A DNA stretch of 64,000 nucleotides from Tricholoma matsutake (lineage: Eukaryota; Basidiomycota; Agaricomycetes; Agaricales; Tricholomataceae), in NCBI GenBank assembly GCA_026075535.2, contig AP026546.1, positions 744,001-808,000 on the forward strand, written 5' to 3'. The position numbers and the translations under genes are program-made. This document shows, in pieces, positions 45,401 through 56,480 of this stretch. Each line of letters starts with the position of its first letter. Positions within the stretch are counted from its first letter, which is position 1. The notes beneath the pieces are model-generated. The model was not told the DNA's origin. It saw only the letters and a list, made by a program, of their open reading frames with translations, and did no database searches.

Positions 45401-45660
45401 GAACCCAGAAGGGAAGTCAAAGTACAGTCGGTAGAAGACTTTGTATCTAAGATGCAAAAGGTACAAGAGGAAGCAGAGGCGGCATTGAAGAAAGCATGTG
45501 ATGACATGATGTGACTCATGGATCATACTCGAGCATGCGCTCCAGAGTACAAAGTTGGTGACTTGGTGTGGCTAAGCACCAAGGACCTGAATATTCCACA
45601 ATCTTCAAGGAAACTTACAGAGAAACAAGTTGGCCCATATGCGATCTCTAAAGTAATCTC
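42466..45660 (+). pseudogene. pol: gypsy Pol: protease, RT, RNase H, integrase, broken
   Basis: Protease is recognisable near 42505-42550, but the active site reads LLDATGLFI: relatives have DSGATG, so two codons (Ser-Gly) are missing. RT has WKPWDH...[52 protein letters not shown] and FIDDILIF with both Asp of the active site kept. RNase H has ESDASDFATGAVLS and IWTDHQNLQYF. Integrase (44760-45660) keeps [14 protein letters not shown] and ERMNQELEQ, the D-D-E triad. In-frame TGA stops at 43108, 43495, 44137, 44200, 44923, 45278 and 45512 mostly fall where related elements have Arg. A short stretch after KLDLQWD is deleted. Confidence 0.85.
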
Positions 45661-45665
45661 GCCCA

Positions 45666-46073
45666 ATGCATAGTGCTAAAGTTATCAAGATTGATCCTGA
45701 GATTAATGTATCCCACCTATGCCCTTACCACCCGCCCACTATTCCTGGCCAACAAACTACTCCGCAACCTCCGATAATAGTAGGAGGTGCTCCAGAATAT
45801 GTAGTTGAAGAAATTCTAGACTCATGTCTTCGATGGAACAAATTGGAGTTCTTAATAAAGTGGAAAAACTATATGGACAAAAAAAAAATTTCATGGCAGC
45901 CCGAAGAGAATTGTAAGCGAGCATGTAATGCCATCGCCCAATTCTTTAAACATAATCCGAATGCTCCACGTTGCATTGCAAGAATGGTGTATGAGGGGAT
46001 GAAATTTCGGCCTTACCAAAATTTCACAGAGGGGACAAATGCAATATTTTCTCGCCTGGAAGTCGAGGCATAA
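45666..46073 (+). CDS. gypsy integrase C-terminus with chromodomain
   Basis: An open frame of 135 codons holds VSHLCPYHPP and then EYVVEEILDS...LEFLIKWKNYMDKKKISWQPEENCKRA. The Y-x-V-E-x-I-L and L-I-K-W-K pattern with W-x-P-E-E-N is a chromodomain, used by chromoviruses to target integration to marked chromatin. It is the best-kept part of this pol. Confidence 0.85.
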   Translation: MHSAKVIKIDPEINVSHLCPYHPPTIPGQQTTPQPPIIVGGAPEYVVEEILDSCLRWNKLEFLIKWKNYMDKKKISWQPEENCKRACNAIAQFFKHNPNAPRCIARMVYEGMKFRPYQNFTEGTNAIFSRLEVEA

Positions 46074-46081
46074 AAGGGGGG
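46072..46081 (+). other. gypsy polypurine tract
   Basis: AAAAGGGGGG lies three bases before the 3' LTR start at 46085. Confidence 0.7.
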
Positions 46082-46084
46082 TAA

Positions 46085-46483
46085 TGTTAGGAAACCACCC
46101 CATTACCTAATAAAATTTCATTTTATTTATTATGTTGAATTACACTACATGACACCAAATGACGCTACACTTTGATAGCATGAGAATTTTATTTCGCACT
46201 CATCAAGATGTACATGCATGTACAAGTGCGTCAGTAACAACAATGTACAATATGTGTAACATAGTATATAAAACCTAAATATACACCTAGAGAACCCAGT
46301 TGTGTTCTCTTAGGTATTCCACCTACATTTTCAGTGTGAAAGGCCTATCTCAACAAACTCACCTATTAATAACCCCTTGCATCAAAACCATCAATTTCCC
46401 CATCACAAGCACAGATCCCGCCCCCTTCTTGTAGAGAGAACCCGCATGGTCTTAGCTAGCAGATAGTGGGTGTCGCCCTAACA
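46085..46483 (+). repeat. gypsy 3' LTR
   Basis: 399 bp, TGTTAGGAAACC to GCCCTAACA, with inverted tips TGTTAG/CTAACA. It contains TATATAAAACC and shares most of its length with the 5' LTR. Confidence 0.9.
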
Positions 46484-46489
46484 GGGGGA

Positions 46490-47590
46490 GTGTAAAGTAC
46501 TGAGATGTTGGCACATTTTGGCCTGGTGCAGAACCATACTTGGCAACAGATTTGATAACAGGATCAAGGAGATGGGGAAATAGTTGTAGGATCAGGAGCA
46601 TCGGGAGGTGGTGTGAGACCAACAATGAAGGTATTTTGAAATTTATAGCGAAGATGGAAAGGTAGGTTCAGGCAGTAAAGCAGAATTGCTCCACAAGATA
46701 CTTTTTCCCTTATAGATACACTCAGCCATGCCATGATGCAAAATCTTTGTTACCAACTTACCAGCAAATTTGTTTGTGTATGGATTAAACCAATCAATAT
46801 AGATTCCAAGCTGTAAATGATAAGGAGACTGTATAAAGCCTTGCAAATCATTCCAAGCAGGGCTCTCCTGTATATCATTCATACCGGCTCCAAAGGCAGC
46901 TGGTGGGTGATTCCTACAGTGTTGGAACATCTCATGAAGGGACTTGGCTTGATAAAAAGAAGTGAAGCCAGGTATCAAAGTGTTAGAAGCTTAAGACAAA
47001 GTCTACTAGTGATTAACACTAGTCAGCAATTCAATCAAGTGTTTGCAACACACTTTACACAAGTTTGATAACAGTACTGTGTATTGCACTTGTAATCCAA
47101 CCAGGTCTAGTGTCCAAGTAACCGCGGACATAGTAGGAATCTGCATTTGTTTGGTCCTGTTGTGCCAGGAAACCACGAGGCATGAAAGTCACTTCAGGCA
47201 ACTCCCCCTGACCCCCTAGTTAGGGTAGATTGTCCCACCAAGAAAGACTACCCTAAGTAGGCCTAAGACCAGGGACTAGTTCCAAGCTCTGTGGTCTTCC
47301 CCATGCTTAGGTCTGGATGTCCCAATGGGAAAGCCCAGGAGTCATCTTGGTCCAGCCCATAGGAGTGTATCTGGACCAAGTATGTCATGGGGAGGTCCAA
47401 CTGCTATGGGCACTCCCATTGTACATCTGGTCTAGTCCCAAGTGTAGGGACTCCCCAGTCCTGTCACATCACATTTTCCAATGGGATTCCCTTGCCAGTG
47501 AGCTTGGTCAAATGTTTTAGCCTGCATTTGTAACACTTAATGCATCAAAGCCCAAGCCCTCTGAATTTTTTAACATACTGTATTACTATT
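46490..47590 (-). pseudogene. Tnp2-like transposase fragment, split by a solo LTR
   Basis: On the minus strand 46978-46643 reads IPGFTSFYQAKSLHEMFQHC, then ESPAWNDLQGFIQS and IYIDWFNPYTNKFAGKLV. After a frame slip, KFQNTFIVGLTPPPDAPDP follows (about 46640-46560). These blocks match, from memory, the large transposase-domain proteins of basidiomycetes related to CACTA/Tnp2, where IDWFNP...GKTVS and ITPPPKEP are conserved. The frame is continued upstream (47550 and beyond) past the LTR insert (RAW, then ALIPGF). Only this part is kept; the gypsy 3' LTR abuts its other end. Confidence 0.6.
46981..47544 (+). mobile_element. solo LTR-like insert, 564 bp
   Basis: Begins TGTTAGAAGC and ends TTAATGCA. 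It is flanked by TCAAAG on both sides (46975-46980 and 47545-47550). Removing it with one flank restores the minus-strand transposase frame. Its first 200 bp resemble the solo LTR at 13557, while the remainder does not match, so the two are related but not the same subfamily. No internal retroelement sequence is present. Confidence 0.7.
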
Positions 47591-50340
47591 ATTTATTAAT
47601 AAGTGTGTACATTAGTAAGACTGACATCAGGAAAATACAAGATTGATCAGTAGGGCTATGTAGGATAGGTATGTTGAGTAGTCAGGTAGGTAGGTCCCCC
47701 TTTATGTAGCTGCTTGTAGCTACCCCTGTGAGCTATGTAGCACTATATAGTGCCTGGTAGTCTTCTGCAAGTTGTCAGTAGGACCCTGTAGCTTACCAGG
47801 GATAGCTCACTACGAGTGATACTGGGCCTACAGTGAGCTACCAAGACCCCAGTTGATTACAGTGACAGCAACAGTAGAAACAAAATATATCATATTGTCA
47901 CCACCACGAGTAGATACATAAAGTGTAGGATGAATCTAGTTTGTTGAAAAGAAAGAAAAACATGCCTGGGGCTCGGGAGGCATTGCCCCCTCGAGCCCCG
48001 TCCCTCCCTGCCCTCGCTATGGGACCTGTTCCCCCCTATCGTTGCCATCTCGCCGTTGTCGCATTCTTTCTCGTTGTTTGCACGTCTTGGTTTCGCTGCC
48101 TTGCAGTGCCGGGTTTTGGCGTTGGCGTGCGTGTTGTCCCCCGCTGTGGTCATCCCTTACTCTGGTCGTCCCTGTATGGTAGTTGGCGTTGGCGTTGGCA
48201 TGCATGCGGCCTCGTCATTGCTGTGTCCCCATAGTAGCTATGTATAATAAAAATGCCAGTAAGAAAAAGAAAGAAAAACAAAAAAATAAAGTGGTCCCTT
48301 CGTAAGCCCCTGTTATCCACCCTGCGATCAGTTGCTCGCAGGGGTGGTTGCAGGTGCTGGTTGGGGTCACCGGTCATGGTCGTTGGACGGTGTTCGTTAG
48401 TTGGGTTCGCTAGTCATCATTATCGTCGTCATCCACGTGCCCTCATCATCGCACCCCGTTATCGTCGACATGCCCCTGTCATCGCCATCGTCAGCACCTG
48501 CTATCCCCCCTGCAAGCAGTGGCTCACAGGGGCGGGGGCAGGTGGTGGGTGTCGTGTTATGGCTTGCATGGTTCAAGTGTTCAGTGGTGACGCGGTGGAT
48601 TTACGGGGTGTGGGGGTGCTTACCTTGCGAGTACCCAGCTGCTTGAGCCTCCTGGGACCTTCCTGGGGTCGTTCCAGCTCCCAGATGAGCACCTCACATC
48701 CCGTCTGGAAGTGGCGGAGGATGCGGGTGCGGCATGGTTCGTCGTTGCAGATAGAAGTAAAAAGCCTAAAAGACAGAAAAAAAGTAGTTAGTAGTTGAAA
48801 AAGAAGAATACGAACAATAAAAAACTTAGTATATTGTGTTGAGGGGCCCTGAGTCGATGGTTGTCGACGTCCGGATACACGCCTGACGTGGCAAGCTTGC
48901 AGCCACGCGTGTTGCCATGTACTTTTCATCATAGGAGTGGCGCTATGTGTCGTGGTTGCCGTTGTGGTGGGTGGTAGGCGTGGGAACAGTGGCGGCAGCG
49001 GTAGTGGAAGATGTTGGGGGTGGACGGTGGTGGACAGAGGGAGGTTGATCAACCGTGGGACAGTGATCCATTGTTGATTGAGCACATGTCATGTGATGAG
49101 TTGAGGGTGAGCCGAAATGACTTTACGAGTAAACTGTGACAATTATAGAAAACAAAGATGAAAAGTGACAAAGATGGAAAAAAGTCTATGAAAATTCATC
49201 TATCATGGTTGAAATCCAAACTGTCATCTTGGATGAAAAACATCCCCTGCATTTCATTCCTTTATGGACTGTAATTTCATCCCATAGGCTTATGACTCAG
49301 AAACTTTGTAATATAACATAAGAAATTCATGTTTCAGCACTTATGTAAATGGCTGAAAACCCAGGTGCACAGTCAGTGAGAGCTTGGAATATCCCAGTAT
49401 GTAGAATAGTCTCTGTAGCTATAGTGCCAACATACTGGGTGCTACAGAGGACTCCTCCCAGGCTACTGGCATCTACCACAGCTACCAGCCCCTACTGGGC
49501 TCACCCATCCAACTACCTCACCTCCCGGAGTTTGTTGGGGATCACTGTAGTCATTTTCTGTTTCCTGATGGATATCCTTAATATTTTAAGTCAACTTATT
49601 CACACCCCTAGATGTGGCCAAAATCCAATGTGTAAATTTGAATATGCTTACTACAAGCCTTCGATTGTACATGAAGATTTTATCTGAGCCAACCCACTAG
49701 TTGTTGACTATACTGCCTTTTAGTAAAGGTATTGAAGGGGTAAGTTGTAACTTGCATCTAGGGAAAAGCTAACTTATACTTACTTTTGTACATATATATT
49801 CTGGCCAATCAACTAGTTGTCAATTATGTCAGTTGTAACTTGCTTCTTAGACAAAGCTAATCTCAAACTCACATGTTGAGCATTTTGTGACCATTGAACC
49901 CATCCACAGATTTTTTGCTGTGTACCTCCATAAGCTTTCTCTTGGCTAATTTTTTTTGCCTGTCATGAGTCACCTTTCTTGCAAGGTATCACCTGGGAAT
50001 AAGTTGTGTCATGCATTTAATAACATGTGCAAACTCTGGTCATAGTCTGGGTATTTTGTATTTTTAGACTTCATGTGCTAAGGCAGACAGCCATAAGCAA
50101 GGTTTCCACCATCACTTGGTAATGTTTTCACTTTTGGTTGAAACACTAGCATGAATTAAAGATTTCATGAATACCATTAGTCAAATTCAGATTTTAAGTT
50201 CTCAGTATTCTTTTATTTAATAGCTTGTTAACCAAGAACAAACTAACAACTGGATTCAAATCTTACATCAAATGAAAGGCAAGTGCACCTGGGTCACATT
50301 TGTCCTACTAATGGGAATCTGGTCACTTATTGACAAGCCC
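47591..50340. other. no supported gene
   Basis: A long stretch without recognisable coding sequence. A G/C-rich part at 47960-48700 gives long open frames on both strands with Arg/Ser/Pro-rich products and no domain. TAGCTAC-type short repeats occur at 47640-47830, and the sequence becomes A/T-rich after 49100. Confidence 0.45.
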
Positions 50341-50895
50341 AGTGGGAATCCCCACTTCTCTTGTGGGATCCCCACCTTTTCCTTGGGATGCCCATGTGTC
50401 TGTGGGTAGTCCTCATGGGAATCCCAGTCCCTTTGTGGACAAGTCCAATGGGGATCCCCACCTCCTTCATGGGACACCCAGTTCCTTTGTGGACAAGTCC
50501 AAGGGGGATCCCCACCACCTTCATGGGACACCCAGTTCCTTGTGGACAAGTCCAAAAGGGGTTCCCACCCCATACTGGGACACCCATGTATCTGTGGGTA
50601 GTCCTCATGGGAATCCCAGTTTCTTTGTGGACATGTCCAATGGGAATCCCCACCACCTTCATGGGACACCCAGTTCCTTGTGGACAAGTACAAAAGGGGT
50701 TCCCACCCCATACTGGGACACCCATGAATCTGTGGGTAGTCCTCATGGGAATCCCAGTCTCTTTGTGGACATGTCCAATGGGAATCCCCACCTCCTCCAT
50801 GGGACACCCAGTTCCTTGTGGACAATCCAACAGGGATCCCCACCTCACACTGGGACACCCAACAAGTCCAATGGGATCCCCATCCCCTTCATGGG
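50341..50895. repeat. minisatellite, 54-bp units in a 138-bp higher-order repeat
   Basis: The basic unit is about 54 bp (GTGGACAAGTCCAA-GGGGATCCCCACC-CCTTCATGGGACACCCAGTTCC). Alternating units carry GGGTAGTCCTCATGGGAATCCC. The block GGTTCCCACCCCATACTGGG recurs at 50561 and 50699, a period of 138 bp. Because 54 and 138 are multiples of three, long open frames appear in several frames of both strands; I treat them as by-products of the repeat. One-base losses (TTCCTTTG against TTCCTTG) shift frames between units. Confidence 0.9.
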
Positions 50896-50965
50896 ACACC
50901 CTGCCAAGAAAGGACTTATATATGTCATCAAATTAACAAGAAGTAACAAAAATAAAATAGAATAA

Positions 50966-53900
50966 CTAGCATATAGACAATTGAAACACTTCACGATATG
51001 CATCTGCATGATCAATAGCATCTAAGGTTTCAAACAATCCTGTTCCCCACTCATTGTCCCCTACTGGAAAGTCATCCTCCACAATGCAATCATCATCCTC
51101 AATACCACCTTCAACAGCACTCTCTTCACCATCCTCAGCTTCCTCCCATGAAGCAGTCACCACCACTATGCCTGCTTCAAGAATCTCATTCTGTGATGGA
51201 CCCCAAGGTGGTAGTGGATGATTGCCAGAGTTGATTCCAACAAGGTGCTTCTGCCAAATGACATAAAGCTTGCAAAGATCTTGTTTTCGAAGCTCTAGTT
51301 GGTATCGTAAGCAGTCTGACTCTACAAATGAAACATAACTTGTTATTACAATGCCAACAAGAGTAAGAATATAATAGCCTGCACTAGGAGCCTGACATCC
51401 TTCTGTAACAATTTTCCACTCTTCTGAAAACCAGACTTGCAAGGCCCGCCTCTCATGTACCAAACGAGCCTCTTCCTCCAGACAATGATCAAGTTCTAAA
51501 AGCACCTTGATTCCTCTTCTTATGTCTTCATCGCACATCCATAATGGAGGGTCCTGTAGAAAATCAATCCTAGTGTGAACAAGAATAAACTCAGTCTCTG
51601 TACAAGTGACTGTATTCCGGGTATACTGTACCTAGTGTGAACAAGAATAAACTACATTAGGTACAGTAAGTAACAATCCACATCTATAATAATGTCGGTA
51701 CTCACCTCAGTCTCTGTACAAGTGACTGAGGTGGTGGGGTAACTATCTACTGTATATATATATGTCGTGTAAGATAAAGAGGAAAGAACATAAAGGTATC
51801 TGTGACATAAATCCGAACACACACCTCAAAGGGACATGCTAAATATAGCATGCACATCAAAGACGCGCCAAGATCCGTATTTGGTAATATGGCATTCATG
51901 TGCGCTCACGGTGTAATTCTCAACAGGTCCATGAGGTCTTCATCAGCCAGGCCTACATCTTGCCATATAGCATCATCAATGTCAAGGGCAAATAGTCCAG
52001 TCATTTCAATCTTCTCTGGAGCTGTTGCGCCCTGTGGTGCCTTTCTCTGAGTGATAAACTCTCGCATCTTATCGCAAAGTTTATTGTAGTTGTGTGCAAC
52101 TTGTTGGATAGATGGATCATGCTTCTGTACAGAAGCCCTTGTGTGATCGTGAATTTTTTTATCTGTACAAACATTAGTTAGGTAAGTTCACAATAACCTA
52201 CATGATGATGCACCATTTATCTGACGTTGAAAAGACCGCTCAAGTGGATCCAACTCATACTTGTGGGCACACAACCATTCTCAGAGCCTAATTTTCAGAG
52301 CCAGTACATTCATTTGAGTAGTGATGAAGATGCTTTGAGTGAGCCTGTGCAGTTCAGTTCTATCACAAACTCCCAGAACATTTTCCTTGGCCTTGACCTT
52401 GGTTTCTGCATGTCGCAAGGCCATACAGGCATCTTCCAGGCATCTCTCAGCATCCACCATGGAAGCAAGATCAGTGAAACCATCAATATTAGAGTTTTCA
52501 ATATCTTCAACGCGTTGCTTGAGGACATCCCATACTTTGCATAGTCACATCACTTCCTCAACAGCATTCTTGGCTTGGTTCTTTGATTTTCCTACTCACC
52601 AACCTAGTTAGCTTTTGGAGCAGGTAATTGGAGAAACAAATGCACGTGGAAGAGGCTTAGTCTGATGCTTAACTTGCACATCCCACTCACAGCAAAGAAC
52701 ATTGCTATCTTGCATGCAATCACATAATATTTCTTCTGCAGCCATTTGTTTATCTCCACAGTGCTTAGTGCGACACCAGAACCAGCAACCCAGCCTTTGA
52801 AGGCTTTCATGATCTGCGTGGTGGACTTGCTGATTGAGAGTGTATAGCCATTGATGATGCTATGAAATGATACTCAGTAGAATGCTTAGCATGAAAGCAG
52901 TGTAGACATACCCCACAAACTCACAAGTATGCAATCAGGTTGCTGATTGAATGCCAGAAACATTTGCACCCTTTGCCATCTGACAGTCCAAAGCCTTCAC
53001 ACTTGCGAGGATGGTAAACAAGTTGACATGCCCATCGATGTCCAAAGGCATGGAAAACTGATATTGCAAAGATGAGGCGGTCAAAGTAGTGATCAAGAAA
53101 CTCCCACTTGATGCAGGTCCGATGGAGTTGGCAGCTTATGTCATACAGAGCACCAACTGTAAAGTCCTGGGGAAGATGTTGGAACAGCATTTCTAGGAGA
53201 ACCAATGCGTAGTGTTGCTTTTTGCCAGCAGAATGCATGTTCACTATCCATAAAACTGATCATGATAACAGAGTAGAGCCATCAATGCTGTGTCATCAAA
53301 GAATTGTGTGCTAGCCTTCTCTCAAGCAGCATCAGCAGCGGTGAAACTAGCTTCACACCCATCTAGCACAGATGTTGGAACATGCAAGTTACCTTCATAT
53401 CCATCTTCTTCATTCGATGTATCAACTCAGGCATGGTGTGAGGGTCATGAATTGTTAGACTGTGAACCACAAACATCCTCCCAGTGACTTTCCATGCAAA
53501 CCGTATCAACCTCTGGAATGAACACCGACTTCAGGTGGGTATGCAGAGGGTCTCGTTCTCCTTTATTCCTTTTCTGTGTAAAGCAGGTGTCAAGACAAAC
53601 AATGGGATCCGGACTAAGAGTATTGCATAAGCAACTGATAATCCATAACAGTAGCCCTCAAAACAAACTTACCCTGTAAGTGAGATACGAGAAAATTCTC
53701 CACCAAAGCAGATGGGACAGCACAAGCATAGATAGTCACTGGGTTGGGAGCAAGGAGTGGGATCTGGGAAGGGGTTGATTGGTGTGTCAGATGGATCATC
53801 ATCATCGAGATCGACCTCTGAACGTCATCTTTTTGAAGGAGAAGGAGTGGAATGGGCGGGAGAAGTTTCAGGTGAGCGATCTTGGAGTTCTGGAGTCACT

Positions 53901-55158
53901 GATGGTACCCTAGAATAAAACGAGAACTCATGATCATGAATTTGATCATCGGCTGTATGTGGGTCAGGGTTGGAGATAGCTATTGGTGCCGTTTGCATTG
54001 GAGTAGGAGAAGTTGGCGGTGTTGGAAAATCTGAATCTGGTGTCGCATCCTTGAGCAAACCATTATCTATTCCAACTGTAATTCGTCAGACATGAGTTAA
54101 TATATTATCCACATGTTTATTGGTAGTGTCTTGAAGAGTGTGGCACCATCATAGTGCACTGCCGAATCGTCTACAAAGAGAATCCTGCATGATATTTCAG
54201 TAATGCCACATCGTACTCAATGAACGATGATACCTTTGTTGTCAATTTATATCCTTGTCTGTCAAGAAATTCCTTGATGGTGATGGTTTTGCACCACCCT
54301 GTATTGTTTGGTGGGATGTGAACAAATAGATGTGTGACAAACTCCAGTACTTGCAAGTCCATGGCTAATGTTGGTGCCAGGGGAGAGCAAGGAAAAAGTC
54401 CCTCTGCATAAGCTGCCTAAAGACTGGTGCACAGGAGCATGAATGGATCCTCAAAGATTCAAGGACTGTATGACAGACATTAGCTAATGGAGTCACATAA
54501 TCATGATTATCAGCTATATACCTGAAAAATGCATGATGGCAATCTGCAAAGATCGACCACCCTCTTGACACACACAGATGGGCCGTGAAACATCTGGTTG
54601 GTTGCAAAGAGAGAGAGTTTGATGGACATATTCCATGTATGGTAGGATTAAGTTGGGGATCACTTTGTTTGCCCAGTGCACAGTTTGATTTGCTCTCTTC
54701 CTGCAATGATGGCTTGCTACAGGTATATCATGGAGATTGGGAGCCAAGTCACCACTGAAAACATCAAAGTGCTGTAGACCTTCATCCACAACATCAGGCA
54801 TGGGGCTGGACATAGCTCTCCCTCTTGTAGTCGATCGCCTGCAAAGCCAACTTGCCTGGGCAGCCATGGAAGGTTAGGTTGTTGTATAAGGGTTTCTCCA
54901 TGGGTAAGGTACACCAACAGTTGAATGCCGCTGGGCTTTGTAAGATGATGAGGGTGAGATGGCCCAGGTTGAGGCACATAGACCTTCCATGGGTTGTCTG
55001 CGCTCCTGAATTTCTTCAAGAACTGGGGTGCATATTGCAAGAGAAACATAGGGAGTCTGTACAAATAGTGGTTGAGAATTCAGTGGCATTATCATAATGT
55101 GCCACCCAAAACATGTTGATGTCATCAAGACAGCATAGCCACTAATAGCAATTGACAA
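50966..55158 (-). pseudogene. KDZ transposase, broken into several frames
   Basis: Minus-strand blocks occur in the order expected for KDZ transposases of mushrooms. They are: a CxC1-like region (54870-54365) with RKRANQTVHWANKVIPNLILPY and SLRIHSCSCAPVFRQLMQRDFF; an LQVLEFVTHLFVHIPPNNTGWC block (54362-54171); CLDTCFTQKRNKG (about 53608-53562), which includes a conserved Asp; the core (53244-52921) with LLEMLFQHLPQDFTVGALYD, LHRTCIKWEFLDHYFDRLIF, FHAFGHRWACQLVYHP and GFGLSDGKGC; then DIDDAIWQDVGLADEDLMDL (about 51960) and a C-terminal DIRRGIKVLLELDHCLEEEARL with EEW (51538-50966). Stops and frame slips are numerous, so it is inactive. KDZ elements are known to carry TET/JBP genes in mushrooms, which fits the dioxygenase copies elsewhere in the window. 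No terminal repeats were found. Confidence 0.85.
51566..51743. repeat. two interleaved short direct repeats
   Basis: CTAGTGTGAACAAGAATAAA occurs at about 51571 and 51631. CTCAGTCTCTGTACAAGTGA occurs at about 51590 and 51710. They look like a small local duplication inside the KDZ region, which contributes to its frame breaks. Confidence 0.7.
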
Positions 55159-55780
55159 ATTGAAAATGGGTCATAGTCACAACATAAAATACAGCACAAT
55201 GTTGAGAGTAATTCCACCTGCCCACCCTGCTTCATCACCCAACCATATGGTGAACCATCCATCACAGGCGTGAAAGGAATCAGATATTAAAGAGTTCATT
55301 GACGACCACCATTAAGTCTGTCCAAGTGAATATATTGTTAGTTGAGAAGTCCTCACAAGAAGTTTGGCTACTGCACCTTGTAAGTTGTCATTTGTCCCCT
55401 ATAAAACCCACCCTTGCTCATATGTAGAAGTTGTCCTTGCATATCTGCAAGTAATCTTGTAAGTTGTGAAACCCTTAAGCTTTGACAGAGAAGCTCACAA
55501 GCATCGAATGCAGATGAGGTTAAGTGAAGTTAGATGAAGGTGTGGACAGCAAGAGTTTGGAACTCTTATCCAAGGTTGGTGGGAGCAAGTCTTCATCATA
55601 CAAGAATTCAGGAAACGAACCAGTAAGTAGAATATTTGAAAGATGTTGATGGCAGTCAGAGCACTGAGAGTGACAAAGGCCGAGAGTGACAAAGACCAAG
55701 AGATAGCACATGCGATCTGTAAATGAGAAGTGGTTAGAGAGATGCAGATAGAAGATACTATGCTGTGAAAACCAAACTCA
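55159..55780. other. no supported gene
   Basis: Spacer between the KDZ pseudogene and the AAGTCAGA-rich region. Only short unsupported frames are present. Confidence 0.4.
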
Positions 55781-55789
55781 AGAACACCA

Positions 55790-56170
55790 GACGACGTGAA
55801 GTCAGAATCTGAGTGAGTAACCGATGTGAAGTCAAGTCACCTGAGAAAATGGCCGACACAAAGTCAGAAGTCATTTGTGTCATGATCGATGCAAAGTCAA
55901 GAGTCATGCATGGGAAGCAAAGTGAAAAGAAATCAGTTATGTGATGCTTACCTTCTGGTGATTGCAGCTGATTTACCGAATTTATAATGTACTTGTAGTT
56001 GAAAAATTTGATGACAAGGTGGTATTTGCGAGAATATTCCAGATGATGAGCAGTCAGAATCTGGTAAGTGATTGATGCAAGATCAAAAATCACTGTAGAA
56101 TGACAACTGATGTGAAATCAGATGTTGTCGACCCAATACTATCCATGACCGACACGGAGTCAGAAGCCAT
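55790..56170. repeat. GAAGTCA(GA) motif array, plus orientation
   Basis: GTGAAGTCAGAATCTG, GTGAAGTCAAGTCAC, ACAAAGTCAGAAGTCA, GCAAAGTCAAGAGTCA and GGAGTCAGAAGCCATGG follow each other at 40-70 bp spacing, interspersed with GA(T/C)CGATG and CCGAC. The motif resembles the AAAAGTCAGAC clusters elsewhere. The array lies between the divergent KDZ (minus) and UF copy 2 (plus) genes. Confidence 0.65.
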
Positions 56171-56480
56171 GGTGAGAAATGGATGGAAAAGGCGGAGGGA
56201 TGTAATTGATCTTACTGATGAGTCAGTTCTTGACTCTGCCCCAAGTCTGCATTACCTCCCAACATTCAATGTTTAACTCTCACTCAAGCCTGTGTGAATT
56301 CAAGCGCTGCTACTTCTTCGTAAGTTTCCTTCTTTCTGTTCAAAGTCATAATACTAATCATTTGTAGGCACTCAGGGATCTTGTTTCCAGATGTGTTTGT
56401 CACACGGAGTTTTGATTGACTTTCGGTGGAGATAGATTGGCTGGAAGGTTGTGGGGGTAAAGGGTTTCAACAAGGGAAAG

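Larger units (their letters stand above)
40391..46483 (+). mobile_element. Ty3/gypsy chromovirus, decayed, with both LTRs
   Basis: The LTRs (40391-40769 and 46085-46483) flank Gag, protease, RT-RNase H, integrase and a C-terminal chromodomain, the order of chromoviruses. All domains can be found, but the pol frame is broken by many stops and indels. The 5' LTR lacks its first 24 bases relative to the 3' LTR, and no target duplication is visible, so the left flank has probably been deleted. The LTRs differ at a dozen or more positions, many of them C/T or G/A, so this insertion is older than the copia at 19.9 kb. Confidence 0.9.

Noticed and set aside
47890..49085. Arg/Ser/Pro-rich ORFs on both strands
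   Set aside because: Open frames occur on both strands at once in a G/C-rich stretch, with no motif, intron pattern or family resemblance.
50268..50965. Four overlapping long ORFs on both strands
   Set aside because: They are products of the minisatellite, whose unit lengths are multiples of three; no domain or codon signal supports them.
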